Part shown: one piece after another, positions 9,130-22,269 of the stretch
Position numbering within the stretch: position 1 is the first letter of the stretch
Layout of the letters: each line of letters begins with the position of its first letter
Assembly: GCF_030867095.1 (NCBI RefSeq)
Contig: NC_081828.1
Span: 213,410,978-213,474,977, forward strand
Direction: 5' to 3'
DNA length: 64,000 bases
Source: Alligator mississippiensis
Lineage: Eukaryota; Chordata; Crocodylia; Alligatoridae
Notes under the pieces: generated by a model
Databases searched by the model: none
What the model was told of the DNA's origin: nothing
The model's input: only the letters and a program-made list of their open reading frames with translations
Made by a program: the position numbers and the translations under genes

Positions 9130-12100
9130 TAGCTTAACACAAGTAATTGCCAGTGGGCACAGATCCTTAAAGAGGAGGGTGGGCTTTTCTGCTCGAGTGC
9201 CACCAGCAGCTGTTTCTATTGGGTCTCTGCTCTGTGCACCAGCCCCGTGCTAAGCTTGCAAGGTCTGGTGAGCTCATGTCTCGAGGTAGGAATGCTGCTT
9301 TGCTGCCAGACCTAAAGCCTCGTTCTCGTTTCGTGGCAATATGTCGTGTGCAACGGCTCTGCAAGGACACGGAGAGCATTAAGTCTGCTTCCCAGCCTGG
9401 CCTTGGTGACAGCCCTCTAGGCTCTGATCACACCTGCTGGCAGAGGCGACAGGTCACTTTGAACTTGAGATGCTGTTGTGCTGGTGCTGGGTGCTAGACT
9501 GGGTTGGGTATGATGTCTCGCTATGGCACTAGTGCCATGAGTTTGATCCTTGTGTTGAAAGCTGCTCCTGGTCAGCCTGACTTTAACTAGTCCCATGGAC
9601 TGGCAAGTCACAGCTGGCCAGATGTGTTCCTTGTGTGTTGCTGACTGCAGAAATGGGCCTGCCTTCCCCATGCTCACCTAGTGGGCCAACCAATTTTGGA
9701 TAGACTTTGGATGGCAGGGGGATAGGGACGCTGATTGTCTTCTCTCCTTTTTTTTTTATGCCATTTTTTTTTTTTTATTGGAGGATATGGTGAGAGGGGA
9801 ACTAGCTTTTGAGGAAGAGAAACAGATGCAGAAGAGAGATGGGAAGGACGGCTGGTGGAACAGCGTTAGGCAAACCTGGGCTAGCCAGTCAGTTCAGGGC
9901 CGCGTCTGATGTATACAGCAAACGCTGCTCTGCAGCACTCCCCCTGCTTGATCTATTCAGGCATTAGAGGGCCAAGCTATGATTAGAAACACCATTGACA
10001 TTTATCGCATGTATTCAAATCCCTCTCCCTGATTGATGAGCGGAGCTGGCTAGAAATCCAAAGCCTTAAAACTGTCTGCACAAAAATGGTGACCTTGAGT
10101 CTTTCTTTATTTGGTTTTTTCTTTCCCCATTTTTGGGGGGGGGCAGTGAAATTTTTGTTTTGCCCCCTGTGCTTTTTCCCCTCCACCAGCCACTTCCACG
10201 TGAGGAAAACACGGCCGGAAGCAGAGCGTTGCTGCCAGAAAATGCGGTAAGATTGTCAAGAATGCATTTGAAACGGCCACCCTCCACCTTGTGGTTTTTC
10301 TATTTCGGGGTCTAAATACAAGGCAAGACCCTCCTTTTTTAAAATTTTTTTGTTTGTTTTTAACAAGGCTTTGGGTGTGTTTGTGTGTGGGGGGCATCAG
10401 CCCAGATATCTTTCACGTCCTAAGCCCCTGTACTGGGCTGGGGGGTAGCACTGAGCTTTCTCAAACCGCTGTTGCCACCCTTATAGTGAGGACATTTTCT
10501 CAAATAGGAGGTAGATGCTGGCAAAGCTGGTGGCCTCGCTCCTTGTCAGGAGAAGCATTGTCTCCCAGTGGGATTTATGTAGCCTTTTATCACCCATAAT
10601 ACATATCCTATACCCAGAAAGAGCTGGTGACATAGCTGTGTGAATCAGAACAGATGATGGCTCATGTGATGCGAACTGGAGTGAAACCGGGTGTGTTTGC
10701 ACTTGGAGAGAGGAAGTCGGCTAACCCTGTCCTGTTGTCCTAATGTAGCCAGACCCTGAGCGAGATGGGAGCTGCCACAAGCAAGGGTTTTGCAAGGACT
10801 GGCTCCTTGGGAGGTAACAAGCACAGGCCTCTTCTCTCCAGCTGCCAGGTATGCAGGGCTCTGGGTCTCTGGCCGGTCCCTGAGGTCACGGTGTGCTCAT
10901 GGCACCCATTTCTTTGGTTTACTAAGGCGCTGTCTGCTCATCAGCTTCACTGGCATCGTGATGTGTAATTGTTCTTCTTCCCTTGTCTCACCTATGCCCT
11001 GGTAGTATCAGCATCTTGTCCCTGGGCTGGCTGTGCCCGGGCTAAAGGGTTGTGCCGGTGTGGCTCACTCGGCCAAGCCCAGCCAACCTAACCCTTCTGG
11101 TGCAGGTAGGGGTGCGTGCCTTAGTCATCCGAAATAGCATCGCCTCCTCTGGGGACGTGCCCTGTGCTGCCTTTCCTTTCTGGGTCCAGTGGCTTATCCA
11201 GCTAGTCCAGCCTCTGCCTCCATTCAGAGCAGCGTCCAGAGTGGAAACAGTGCCAAGCCTCTATGGGCGGGTATGGAGCTAGAGTCGAGCGCCGCATTGC
11301 TGTCTGCGGGCGAGGGAGTTTCCCCCGGCGCGTGTGCACGTTGCTCCGATCGCCCTGTCTGGAGGATAGCGCAGGTCTCCTGCATGGGCTGGTCACCCCA
11401 GTTCTCTCGCTGGGGACAGGACGGACCTGCTTATTTCAGTGGGGCACTGGTAGAGCGCGAGAGAGTTGCTTATTACTGCTTGTCCCTTTTTTGCTCCCCT
11501 CGTTGATCTTGTCTGGTTTCTGCACGTGCTGTTTGCACCCCAAAGCTCTGAGGCTGCAGGCGGGAGGCCTGGCCCCCGTGACTCGGAGGGAAAAATGCTG
11601 GAATATAAATAGAGAAGGCAAGTGGTGAAGGGAGAAGACCCAAAGCAGAGGAAGATCAATCACCTCTTGGCGTCTGGCTCCAGCTAGCATTGGCGAGGAG
11701 CCCCGCCTGGTTTCAATTACAGCCCAGTCCAGGAGCTCTCAGCCCTGTTTCCCCCCTTGTCCCGCAGGTGCGGGCACTAGAAACCGCTGCTCCTTTGCCA
11801 GCTCTGGGCAGGGGGCCCAGGATTTTGCATTCTCCCCACATAAGTATCTTGTCATCTCCTTGCCTGGCGCAGGTGCTCCTAATGCAGCAGCTTTCTTGTG
11901 CAGGTGAGGGAGGTTCCTAAACACCCTGGCCTTTCACGTGGGCTTGTCTGTGCCTACAAAGTCTGAGCTGAGCTGCTGGGACAGCTCAGGGGAGACGGCT
12001 GCCATGAGCCACCGTCTCTGGAGCCTGCAAGTAGCCAGATTTGCCCACCTGAGACTTGCCCAGGCCCTTAGTGGAGCTGTCCCTACCTTGCTGGGGGAAA

Positions 12101-14620
12101 GTCACCCCCTGTAAGCACTGGGCAGGTGGGTAGTACGTCGGGACTTCCTTCTGTTTGCTGACAGCCCTTGGTTTGGAAAGCTGCTTCTCTCTCCTGCCTC
12201 CCCCTGCTTCCCTGTGTCCAATCTGGCAGCTGTGCAGCACCAAGCACACCGGGACACCCCTACTGAGGAGCAGGACCCTGAGCTGCTACTCTGGTGCAGC
12301 AGGCTGGGGGTTTGCAGAAGAAGCTTGGAGCCCGTGTCGCCCCTTTCCTTTCCTCTCTGACAGTCAATGGGAGAGGAATTCAGTCGTGTAGCTTGGCCCA
12401 GGGCTCTGAGTTGCTGGGCCAAGCTAGAGAATGGCGCATTTTTCTTTTTCGACCATTCCCCATTCCAGGTCCCACGAGCCTTTTGCTGGTGCCTGGCCTG
12501 GGATTTGAGCATGACACGGAGCAGGTGTGCTCCGGGCTAGCTTGGTGTCCTCGGAGAGAACGTGGCCCAGCGGCTGTTCCTAGAGGGACGTGGCTCTTTG
12601 CTGGGCTGCATCTTGCAGCTTATTAGCCATTGCCCAGCGCTCACGTTGCTATGGGGTGATGCGCTGCGGGCATGCAACGCTTGGGGAGCGTTGGAGGAAT
12701 CTGGTCTTGCTGCTGTCTGAGCTCCCTGGGTAAGAAAATCCAGGAGAGAATAGGGAGGAGGCTCCTGCTTCTGCTGCTGGGCTTATGGGCTCTGTTGTAG
12801 CAGGTAGGGAGATGCATAGAGATTGCTTTTTTTTTTTTATATGGGGCATTGCATGGGGTCAGTGGACCCCAGAGATCCCGGGCTGCTGTGGGACAGTTTG
12901 CCAGGAGAAGAGGAGCTCCTGTAAGCAACCCCTATATCTGTCATTCCTGAGCTAGGATTGTGTACAGCTGCCTTTGCTCACGTCCTGCAAAGCTGCCTGT
13001 GCTTTGCCACCGGTCTGGCAGGCACGGCTCCAAATCCCAGCCTCTGCCGCCTTGCCGTGGGAGGCCAGGTTTGTTTTAAATGAGCCGTGACATGTGCAGG
13101 CCTCTGTGTGTTTGCCCTGTACGTGGGAGCCGTCTTGTGCCTTCGCTCTGGTGCCTGGCCTGTTGCTTTGCAGCCCGGGCCCTGCCAAAAGCGGGGTGCT
13201 GTCGTCGTCCTCCTCCTCTTCTACCTCCCTCCAGTGTCTCCCTGCCTTGCCAAGTGAGCTGCTCGCCTTGGCCTCCCCCCCCGGAGCCCTCCCGCTGCTT
13301 GGATGTCTGGCTTGCAGCCCAGGCCCAGGGGTTAGAGCTGGGTTTTATCCTTGCTTCCTCCCTCGCTCTTGCTGTGCTCGAGGGCAAGGATGTCCTGGGC
13401 CCTTTCATCAGCTTGTTGTGGAGTTTGTAGCACCCAGCACCTGCTCGGGGCTCGGGGGACTCTGTGTAGGGATTGCTGGGTCTACGCTGCGAAGACACAG
13501 GATGTAGCTTCCAAGGTCAAGTCCATGCATATCACTTGGAGGGGGACATCAAGGCCTGCGGCGATGGGTGGCTCTCGGGACACTAATGGTGCCACTGTTG
13601 ACTGCAGGGAGATGGGCCTGACCCATGTCTGAGCTGGCTACGTGCACACCTCGCGTCCACAGCGGTGCAGAGCTGGCACGGTGCCCCATAAAGGCTGCAC
13701 GGTGTTGGCCAGGGAGGATGGCTCTGGGGCGAGGGTCTTGGGAGGGGCTGGGTTCATGTCTCCATCATAGGCTCCCTATGTAGTCTTGAGAGTTGCTTAG
13801 TTGATCTTGGGTTTTCCTTCATACCCTGGCGGTAAAAGCACCCTTGTTCTCGCAGAGATGGGGGTAAAGACTGAGGCATCAAGCGGGCAGCAGCCACGTA
13901 GGGGTCATGGTACCAAGGCCAGACAGCTCTAGCACATATGCCCAGGCTGCATTTTGCTGCCTCCTGCAGCGCTGCAGTAGGTCCAGTCCTGCGCTGAGCC
14001 TGCAGCTGGAGGTTTCTACCCCCCAGGGGCTGGGGATGGGGATGGGGATGGAGGCTCTTGTGGGTGGGAGACGAGGGTGGTCCTACAGCTCTGCTCCTCG
14101 CAGGTGTCTGCAGCGTGCAGTGTTGCTGCAGCAGCCATGGACCTTGTGGGGCCAGCACAGCGCTCGCTCCCCTGCCTTCTTCACTGTCCTCTCGGTGATG
14201 GCCTGAGCTTGTCCTTAGCACCGGTGATGAACTCATGCTCGCTCTCCAGGAGCGGTCAGGCCTCAACGCAAGCCTAGGAGTGATTCCTGCTGGCTGCCTG
14301 GGGCTTTGGGGTCAGACCTTGAGGCCCCTTAGGCTGGGAGTCCTCATGTGGCAGTGATAACCTACAAGTTTGTTCTGCATTTAAGCAGACAGAGGCTGTC
14401 CGTCTGTCTGAGCAGACTCATTTCTGAACTGGTGGGGTTGACTGAGTCCCTTGAGGTCCCTCCCAAGCGGATGCTTCTAGGATTTTGCCCTTATTTTCTG
14501 CTTTTTAAACCAGGATTTTGATATTTCCACACATCTCTTTGGTGTTTATTTTATGATCCCAATCATCCTGAAGGCCTCTTGGTCTTTGGATTTATCCTCC
14601 TAGCTCCCCTTGGCGGCATG
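9130..14620. other. Intron 1 stretch, no feature recognised
   Basis: The sequence is unique and fairly GC-rich from about 10700 onward. It holds short T-runs near 9750 and 10340 and an A/T run at 12830. I see no splice-bounded open frame with family similarity, no clear transposon and no RNA gene. Confidence 0.4.
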
Positions 14621-14634
14621 CCCCTGCTGTTCTC

Positions 14635-14745
14635 CCCTTTGAACAGAGCTGTGCGGCAGAGGGGCAACGTGATGTGCCCAAGGTCATGCCTGCCGTCTGT
14701 GGCGGAGTAGAGGAACTGGGGTATCCAGAGTGCCGTGTAGGAAGA
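14635..14745 (-). repeat. MIR-type SINE fragment
   Basis: The order gcaacgtgatgtgcccaagg, tcatgcctgccgtctgtggc, gagtagaggaactggggtat follows the antisense MIR core (ttaagtgacttgcccaaggt then cacagc...). Confidence 0.55.
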
Positions 14746-14749
14746 GCCG

Positions 14750-17300
14750 CCCAGCCTGGGGCGCATTTAATTGCACGCTCGTTTTAGGTTGCGGATGCCG
14801 GTTGCTTCCTTCGCGAGGCGGACTGTCTCTCCGGCAGCAACTCGGGGCTGCTTCTCCGCCCCGGGTGTGCCTGGTTCAGAGGCAGAGGTGGTCCGTTCGG
14901 GACCTGCAGGCGTTGTTTCAGGATCTGGGCTGAATAAGGAGTCTGGTCTTCCCCCTGCCTAGCGCGTTCATGGTCAGCTGGCTTCATCTGTTCCCTGGCC
15001 CAGGCCGGGAGGGTTTGTTTCCCGTGCCCGTGCACATGTAGGGACGGGAAGCGCTTCCTGCAGCTCCTCCCTGCTTGCGGCTTGATCCCGACTCTGCCAG
15101 GGGTTGGCTTCCCCTCCAGGCCCTTCTTGCTGCCAGGGGGCTGGGATGTGAACTGCACGCTCCACAGCCCTTGTTTCTTTGGTTGAGGCTTCTGCATCCC
15201 CGGTTCCTCTCCGGGAAGGGGAAGGTAGTGTAAGCCCTGGCAGAGCTGTGCATTTTTGGAAACATGCTGTTTGGGGGGGGGTTGGGGATATCCAGCACTA
15301 CATTGGGACTAAGGAGCCTGGAGAGACGCGGTTCTCTTCCCCTCCTCGTGCCTTTCCCAAGGCATTCAGCGCCAGGTGACACGCTCCAGGCCTCCCCCTG
15401 GCAATCCTGGTGTTATCTAGGGTGAGAAGCACAGGGCCTTCTTGAACAAATGTGCTGAAAAAGCCTCTGCAAGCAGGTCCCTCTGAGACAGCTGCAGTAC
15501 CATCCGCTGTCATTCCCTGTGATGAACGATTCCCAGATGAGAGCCCCGTGCCAGTCGCTCCCTCTTCTTCCTGCCTCTTGGAAAAGTCCCCTGAAAAATG
15601 TCTCTTGGGGGGGTTCAGGAGATATGTGCTTCACCGCCGCAGTCGGGAGCAGCATGACTTCACTCTGCGGCCTCCCAGGGGGATGCCATGCCCTGCTTTA
15701 CATGTGTCGGCTGACCGTGCAGCCCCGTCTCTGTTATTGCAGGATGAATGTCGTTCTGGTGCATGCTCCAGTGGTCGGTAGAGGCTACAACTCTGGTCTT
15801 GTTGTGCTGGGAGCTGCATGCACTTATAGTAAAAGAGTAGTCCCTTGTTTCTGGCATTGCAATAGTGCCTGCAAATGTCCATCGTGAACCAGGATGTCTG
15901 GTGCTGCTGAAAGCATGAGGGCGCAGGGGCAGAAAGACGGTCCCTGCCTCATCAGCTCGCAAACTAAGACCGAGAAAGCATGGGAGAAAGGAAAAATAAG
16001 CCCCTTAGTGGTTAGCAGATTGCAGACTGGTTTCAGCGTTTGAGAGAGTCCTCCGTGAATCCAGCCTGATCTGTCTGATCCCACGGCCTCGGGGGGGGTT
16101 ATGTCGTAACCCTTCTCTGCAGGCAGACAGCTGAGGCTTTTGCTGCCAGCTGCCTCTGCCCTAGGACGGCACCACATGGGAGCGGTAGGAGCAGGCTGGG
16201 TTGGGTGCTGCCTTGCATCTCTGAGCTCGGATGCCCCAGTTCCCATGGGGAGAGACGGCGTTGGGTGTGCCGGGCTGTTTGCCTCGGAGGCATGCGAACC
16301 TGCCATCGTTGGAGCCAGCCCAGGAGAGGAGCTGTGCGGCTGGCGGGTTTTCTGTGCTGGCACTTAGGAGTGGGAATGACTGCCCATCTCTGCACCCGCT
16401 CCAGACATGGCAACCATGGCTCCTCACCTCTTCCAGCTCCAGGCATGTCGCGCATGCCAGAATAATAATTTAGGGGCCTAGCGCTATCTGTAAGCCAGGC
16501 TAGTAGACGTGCTGGTCGCGTCGCCTCTCGACAGGTCCTCTTAATTATTCTCACCTCCGCTAGGAGTTAGCTAGTTGGGATGCTCTCTCGAGCAGCATTG
16601 CTAGGGGGGGGTTAAATGTTGTGTGCAAGACTTCTCCACTCTCGTATTCCCCGGCGTTGTTGCATTGGGGAGTTTGCCTGGGCCTCCTAATTAGTGTGTG
16701 TGTGTGTGTGTGTGTGAGATGAAGGCTTTCCCATGAATCTGGAATTGCCCTAACCAGGACAGCTAAGCTGATCACCCCCTGCAAGGAAGCATACTAGAGG
16801 GAGGATCCACATGGACAGCTTGGAGATTGCAGTCTCCTATTAGTATTACAGGTACGGTACATGCAAGGGTAGCATCTGTCCACTAAGCTATTGCATGTTA
16901 GTCCTGCTCTGCAGGTAAGAGAGATCAGACTCTAATTCACAGACTTTTGGCCTCTGCTCCAGAGACAGAGCATTGGTTTTATACCACGAATAGGACAAAC
17001 TTGGTGTATTTATCTAGCGCAGAATGGAGATTGTTGTACATAAGGTATTGGAGAGGGAACTGCTTGTGTGACTGTGCTGGATGAATATACTAGGACAGGA
17101 GTCATTCCTGGTGATGTGATTTTGGTGGTAGACCAAAGCACCGAGGCATAGCAGGGAGGCTAGAACCGAGTGCAAATGCAGAAGCCAGTCTGCCTAACAT
17201 CCTTAGGGTACAATGCCGTAAAGTAACTGATGCGAGGCATTTGGGGCACTTTTCAAGTATGCACACCCCCCAGACGATGCTATAATAAGATAACCATCAT
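14750..17300. other. Intron 1 stretch, mostly unique
   Basis: A (GT)n run lies at 16692-16718. Bases 15890-15975 (cagaaagacggtccctgcct and following) resemble the far end of an old amniote SINE in antisense orientation. Nothing else is recognised. Confidence 0.4.
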
Positions 17301-17965
17301 TGGTTTAGGTTGGATATCACAAAAAACTTCTTCCCTAGGTGTCTCTTCCACTGGCTCGCTGCTCTAGCGGTGAAGTTGTGGACTCCCCATCACCAGAGAT
17401 GCTCAAGTGGTATTTGGACAGCTGCTGGTCTGGGATGAAGCAGGCATAGCTATACCTGTTTTCTATTTTGGGTATTTCCCTCTCTTCCCCTTTCTCCTCC
17501 ATGTATCTGGGTGTTTCTAAGCCTTCTTCAGAGGGTGTTGGCTGCAGCCAAGGCTGGGGATTTTGGCTGGGCTGGGACTTAAAGCCCGTGGTCTCTGGCT
17601 GGAGGGTCTTGCCCCTCTGCTCAGGGTTGGACCGATCCCCATCTTTGCGGTGAGGAAGGGACTTTACCCCGTGGTCAGACTGCTGTGGACTAGGAGGGGA
17701 TTTTGCCTTCCTCTGTAGCAAGGAGTCTGGCCTTTCCCTGGGATCTCTTGAGGCTGTGTTGACAACGTTTTGCAGAAGCTGGACCTTGGTTCCCCCTGGT
17801 TTCCCTGTGCCCGGTTTGGGTGTTGTGTCTTGTGTTGTGTCAGGGTTGATGGTAGTTTTCCAAAGAGTTTGGACTGTGGATTTGTATGGGATGGTTCGGA
17901 TAAGGATGACGCATGACCTCTGGAGGTCCCTTCTAGCCCCACTTCTCTACGATGCTTTGATAACC
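17301..17965 (+). mobile_element. CR1 LINE 3' end
   Basis: The left part (ttggatatcacaaaaaactt, then a 'gtgaagttgtggactcccc' segment and 'gctcaagtggtatttggaca') and the right end (ctctggaggtcccttctagc, cccacttctctacgatg) are in the order of the CR1 3' region. The middle, 17470-17870, is less certain and may be family-specific sequence or an insertion. The element is a 5'-truncated LINE copy with no coding remnant. Confidence 0.65.
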
Positions 17966-17969
17966 CTGA

Positions 17970-20400
17970 GGTCTAGTTTCCCATGCATTGCACAGAAAGC
18001 ATCTCCTTCGTTTCCTGGGGGCATGGGCAGGATTGGTCCCCCAGTTCTAGGGGTCACATCTCGGGCTCCCCAGTTGAAGAGCTGAGGACGGGGCCCTTGG
18101 ATTTCTGTCTCTCTGCTCTTAAGACATTCACGACGGCCAGCATTTCCCTCCGGGCTGGAGCTGAGAGCCATCCCACTGTCCTCGCCACCCCAGCTCGTAA
18201 CACCATCTCCAAGCACAACAAAGCGTTATTGTGGCTCTGCAGCCCTGGGCTGTCCTGGCAAAATAAAAGGAGAAAGATACACAGAGGAGCTGGCAAGGAA
18301 GTAGGGCTTTGGAGAAAAAACCATAACCCGTCGCAGTTAACTCTCAGCAGCCTGTGCCATCGGAGCATCCCCTGCTGCTTCCTGCTCTCCGGGGCAGCAG
18401 GAAGGTTTTTGCCCTTTTTCCTTCCTCCGAGACCCTTTGCCCGTGGGGTGTGGCTTGCCGAGCCGTGTTGGCCCAAACGTTTCCCATTTTGGAGGGGCAG
18501 CTGTGGCTTCCCCCTCGGAGGCCTCCTGGCTGCATGGGGATGGATTGCAGCAGGTCCGTCCGTCGGCGTGGGTGAAGTTCAGGGCCTGGCGTGCTTCTGT
18601 CTTGCAGGATACAGGTGTGTGGAGTCGGGGGGACGTGTCTTTTTTATCCCTCTCCTTGGAGCCGGTCCTGCCAGGCTCTCCCAAAAAATAAGAAATAAAA
18701 ATCTGGCGTCTGCGGAAGGCTCGGACCGACTGAGCCAGGGACATTCAAGTCCTGTCGGAGCTCAGTTTGTTCCTGCTGTGACACCCGTATAATTCGTGAT
18801 CTTGTGCAGAGGAGCAGACCTCGCCTACCTCGTGCAGACCTAGGGGACTGTATAGAGGCATGTCAGGCTCCCGCCCGCTGTGCTGCAGCTTTGGGAGTCG
18901 GTGGATCAGATACCCCAGGAGTTTGCCTCGCTGGGAATCTCCCGTTTCATCCCTGATCCTCTCGGCATCTTTTTTTTGATGCTTGTTAACCTGCTCCAGC
19001 CCAGCTGCAGCGAGAGATCCCCAATTTTTGCCATTCCCTCTGCCCGCGATGGGCTCCTTACCAGCGTCCAGCAGTACAGGGGGCCTTGCAAATCTGCCCA
19101 AAGGATGGGGTGCAGGTCTCTTTGCCCCAAAGGGTAACCTCCTAGAGGCATGGGGAGGTGAACACAGGCCTGTGTGACTTCAGCGACGGGAGGACACAGA
19201 GCTGGGTGGGCTGAGACCCTGGAAAAAGGGTGGGATGTGGAACAAGGAGGGATGTTTTGGACTTGCTGTCCCCGACAAATGATGTGCAAGCCTTCTGCAG
19301 TAACTGGAGAGTAGATCTGGCATAATAAAAGGGGGGGGATATGTGAGGCAATGCCTGTGACACCTAGGGACTGGCCTCCCTATCCAGGAGACCCTTTCTG
19401 GTCCTGCTACTCCTGTTCCCATCTCTTGCTCATGTCCCTAGCTTGGTGGTGAGAGCGACAGCGTCCCCAGACAGCCTGACCTCTCTCCATCCCCCTGCTC
19501 GGTAGGGCATCGGAGCAAAATATGGGGCTTCTGCGCTAGCAAAATCTCTCTGGTCATGAGCCGGGATGATCAGGGCCTTCTCCCCCTTTGGGCTGGGCAA
19601 GCCCTGAAAGCAGGTCTTTGCAAACACATTGCCTGCTTTGCAGTGTCCTTAAAGAGACCCCACATCTTCATGCTGTGCCTGTGGCTGGGATCCTTGGACC
19701 CAGGTGTGTGTGGGCATGTTTGACCTTCCTGGTGAATACAGAAGGTAAGTTTGTGCAGGGCTGACTTGCCCATCGGGCTTTTATTTCGGGCAAGAAATGG
19801 ACAGGGCCATTGCTGAAACCCCACGGATGGACTGCTGCCAGCAGGGTCCCCGTGCTGGCAGGAGGAGGCTCTCCCATCCCTTCCTCCAAGATGTGTTGGG
19901 GGAACAGCTGGACCACTCGGCCCTACCTTGTCAGGTACCCATTCCCATGTCCCTATAGCCCTTCGAATGTCCCGCCACAGCAGAGCTGTCCCATCCCACA
20001 CACCCAGCAGACTCGTGGCCCTGCATCCCCACTAGCTCCCTTGGTGGGTTGGCCATGGAGGGCCAGGCTCGCCGAGGAGCTGCCTTCCCAACCCTGCGAG
20101 CTGCCAGCACTCTCCATCCCCCACGCTCCCTTGACTTGATGCGAGAGTCTGGCAGGGGCTGAGGAGCAGGAGCTGCCAAATGCTCTGAAGCGATGTCTGG
20201 CTTGTCGCCACCTGCAAATGCTTTGTGAGAGGGAGCAGCCCCAGGGCGAGGGGCTGGGCTTTGTGGAGCAAAGGCTGCGCAGGGCTCTCTGCTGCCGGCT
20301 TCCCGGAGCGGCGGAGGAGACTCCAGTCTTCCCAGCATGGACCAGTCGTTAGCCGTTTCCACCAGGCCTTGCTCGGCCAGAGGATCAACATCGAAGGAAG
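17970..20400. other. Intron 1 stretch, no gene recognised
   Basis: The longest open frame (17983-18792, + strand, 269 codons) shows no domain, has no splice or neighbour support and looks like a chance frame in GC-rich sequence. No transposon is recognised. Confidence 0.4.
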
Positions 20401-20404
20401 TGCT

Positions 20405-20490
20405 AGGCTGGGTTTGCCAGGTCATGCCACATGGCTTAGTCTCTCTGTGCCTCAGTTTCCCCCTCGGTGACAATGGGGAGAGCGCGGCAT
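20405..20490 (+). repeat. MIR-type SINE fragment
   Basis: The segment ctctctgtgcctcagtttcc followed by ccctcggtgacaatgggg is the MIR core in + orientation. Confidence 0.65.
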
Positions 20491-20969
20491 GGCACCTGCA
20501 CAGCGCCGGGCTGCATGGCTGGTGCCAAGGCAAGCTCCGTGCTCAGCGACACAGATGTTGCTCCGGCAAACGCAAGCGTTGCTCTTGATCGGCTGCCAGC
20601 ACCGACAAGACCATGCGACTCGACAGGCTGTGTTGCTCCAGAGACATCCCTGCCCTGCAGTGGGGTGCTCTATCCCTGCGACCCCCTCCCCTGGGAAGAT
20701 GAGCACCTGGCTGGCCTGGAAAAAGTGTCCTTGTAAAAACCCAGGGGTCTGCAGATACTGTATTCCAGGGAAAAGGAGCCGGTTGTCTCCGTCATTCCCA
20801 AATTGCCCACCTCTCTCCTGCCTCTTAACTCCTTCACCCTCCCTGGCCTAACAGCAGCAGGATGGGACCCCCGTTCTGGGCCTAGCCCATGCACGTGGCT
20901 TGGGGTCCGTGCACGTGGTGCTGCTTTTGGTTTGTTTTGGCGTTGAGCAGCTTGAGGAAAATGCACCCT

Positions 20970-21030
20970 TTGCCTGTGCAGGGGTTGGACTAAATGGATC
21001 TGGAAGTCCCATCCCTTTCCGCACTATGGC
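20970..21030 (+). mobile_element. Short CR1 3' terminus
   Basis: The text tgcaggggttggactaaatg followed by gatctggaagtcccatccct matches the extreme 3' end of CR1 (ggactagatg...aggtccctt). Confidence 0.5.
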
Positions 21031-21654
21031 TACGAGCGTGCAGCCACCGTGGAGAGGTCTGGGGGTGAACTGTGTCCTGTGCTCTCCGCAGGGCCAACGG
21101 CTCTGCCCAGTTCTTCCATCAAACAAGGTTGCAGAAATGGAGCCGTGGGAGTTCATCCAACTGGATGGCTTTTTTTTTTTTTTCCACCCCCCCCATTAGA
21201 AGATGCAGATTTATTGAAAGTGAAGCATTTTGCAGGAATGTGTGGGTCTGGATGAGCCGTCCAACCGAGGGCAGGCGGTTTTTCAGCACTTGTTTCTCAC
21301 AGATTTGCCCTGGAGCCAGGGACCTAACGTCTTCCAAGATCTCTTGAAGGTTGGGGGGGTGGAACAGTACGTTACGAGGTTTGACGTGCTAAAATATTTC
21401 CATGTGTCATGAGACAGCAGGCCTGGTAATAGGGTTGGGAGGAACAGGATTTTCATAATGGAAGAGTGGAGGGATCGAGCAGGGTCAGGCCTCCCTTGCT
21501 CTCCTTTATGGTTGCATTGGAGTTTTTGGTCCTGTTTGTGTGTCAAGGGCCTGCAGGATATGACACAGCCTCTTTTTTCCCTCCCTGCCAGGGGCACATA
21601 GCTCAGAGTTAGAGCTAAGGTTGCAGACATGTGGCATGCTTACTTCAGAGTATT

Positions 21655-22012
21655 GGTTTTTATTCCAGGGTAAAAGTGGAGCAGACCCCCAGTGTAAAGC
21701 GTTAGAGCACTGTAAATCACTACTCTGCAGTCAAGTTAGCCCTCACAATGAGAAGTAACTATACACCAGAGTAAGTACGGTGTCTGTGCTCCCCTCGTCA
21801 ACTCGATCTTAGCAGGGGTCGTCTTGCTTAGCGCTAGCCGACTCCTCTGTCACCCTTGGCCAGGGACTGTCATAGCACCTATCGCTAGTGGCCAGCTCGT
21901 GGGAGCTGGTTGTGTCCTCTCCCTACTACCGAGTAAATGTGTGGCTAAGTAAAACCTGGGGTAAAGCGCTCCCTAGTAATCGTGTTGTGTGTCGACCCCA
22001 ATTCCTTTCCTG
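21655..22012. repeat. Possible MITE with gattactag end
   Basis: Read on the - strand, its right end (acacgattactagggagcg) resembles the piece near 47990 (tagacgtgattactaggcag). The interior carries several gtaa/agtaa motifs of the same style. The left boundary is uncertain and no clear terminal repeat was found. Confidence 0.25.
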
Positions 22013-22058
22013 CAGAACACCTTAAGCCGTTTCTCCTTAAATGCATCCACCCATGACA

Positions 22059-22263
22059 CCTCGGGGACCCTTGGGTGGCTAGTCCATTGCCTGACTGGAC
22101 CTCGGGGACCTTTGGGTGGCTAGTCCATTGCCTGACTGGACCTCGGGGACCCTTGGGTGGCTGGTCCATTGCCTGACTGGACCTCGGGGACCCTTGGGTG
22201 GCTGGTCCATTGCCTGACTGGACCTCGGGGACCCTTGGGTGGCTGGTCCATTGCCTGACTGGA
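22059..22263. repeat. Minisatellite, 5 units of 41 bp
   Basis: Five head-to-tail units start at 22059, 22100, 22141, 22182 and 22223, each beginning cctcggggacccttgggtgg and ending ttgcctgactgga. Units differ at only one or two sites (agtcc or ggtcc; acctttggg in unit 2). A sixth unit breaks off after cctc. The period is not a multiple of three. Confidence 0.95.
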
Positions 22264-22269
22264 CCTCAC

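Noticed and set aside
17983-18792. 269-codon frame on the + strand
   Set aside because: No recognised domain, GC-rich setting, starts within a CR1 3' end, and has no splice-site or neighbour support.
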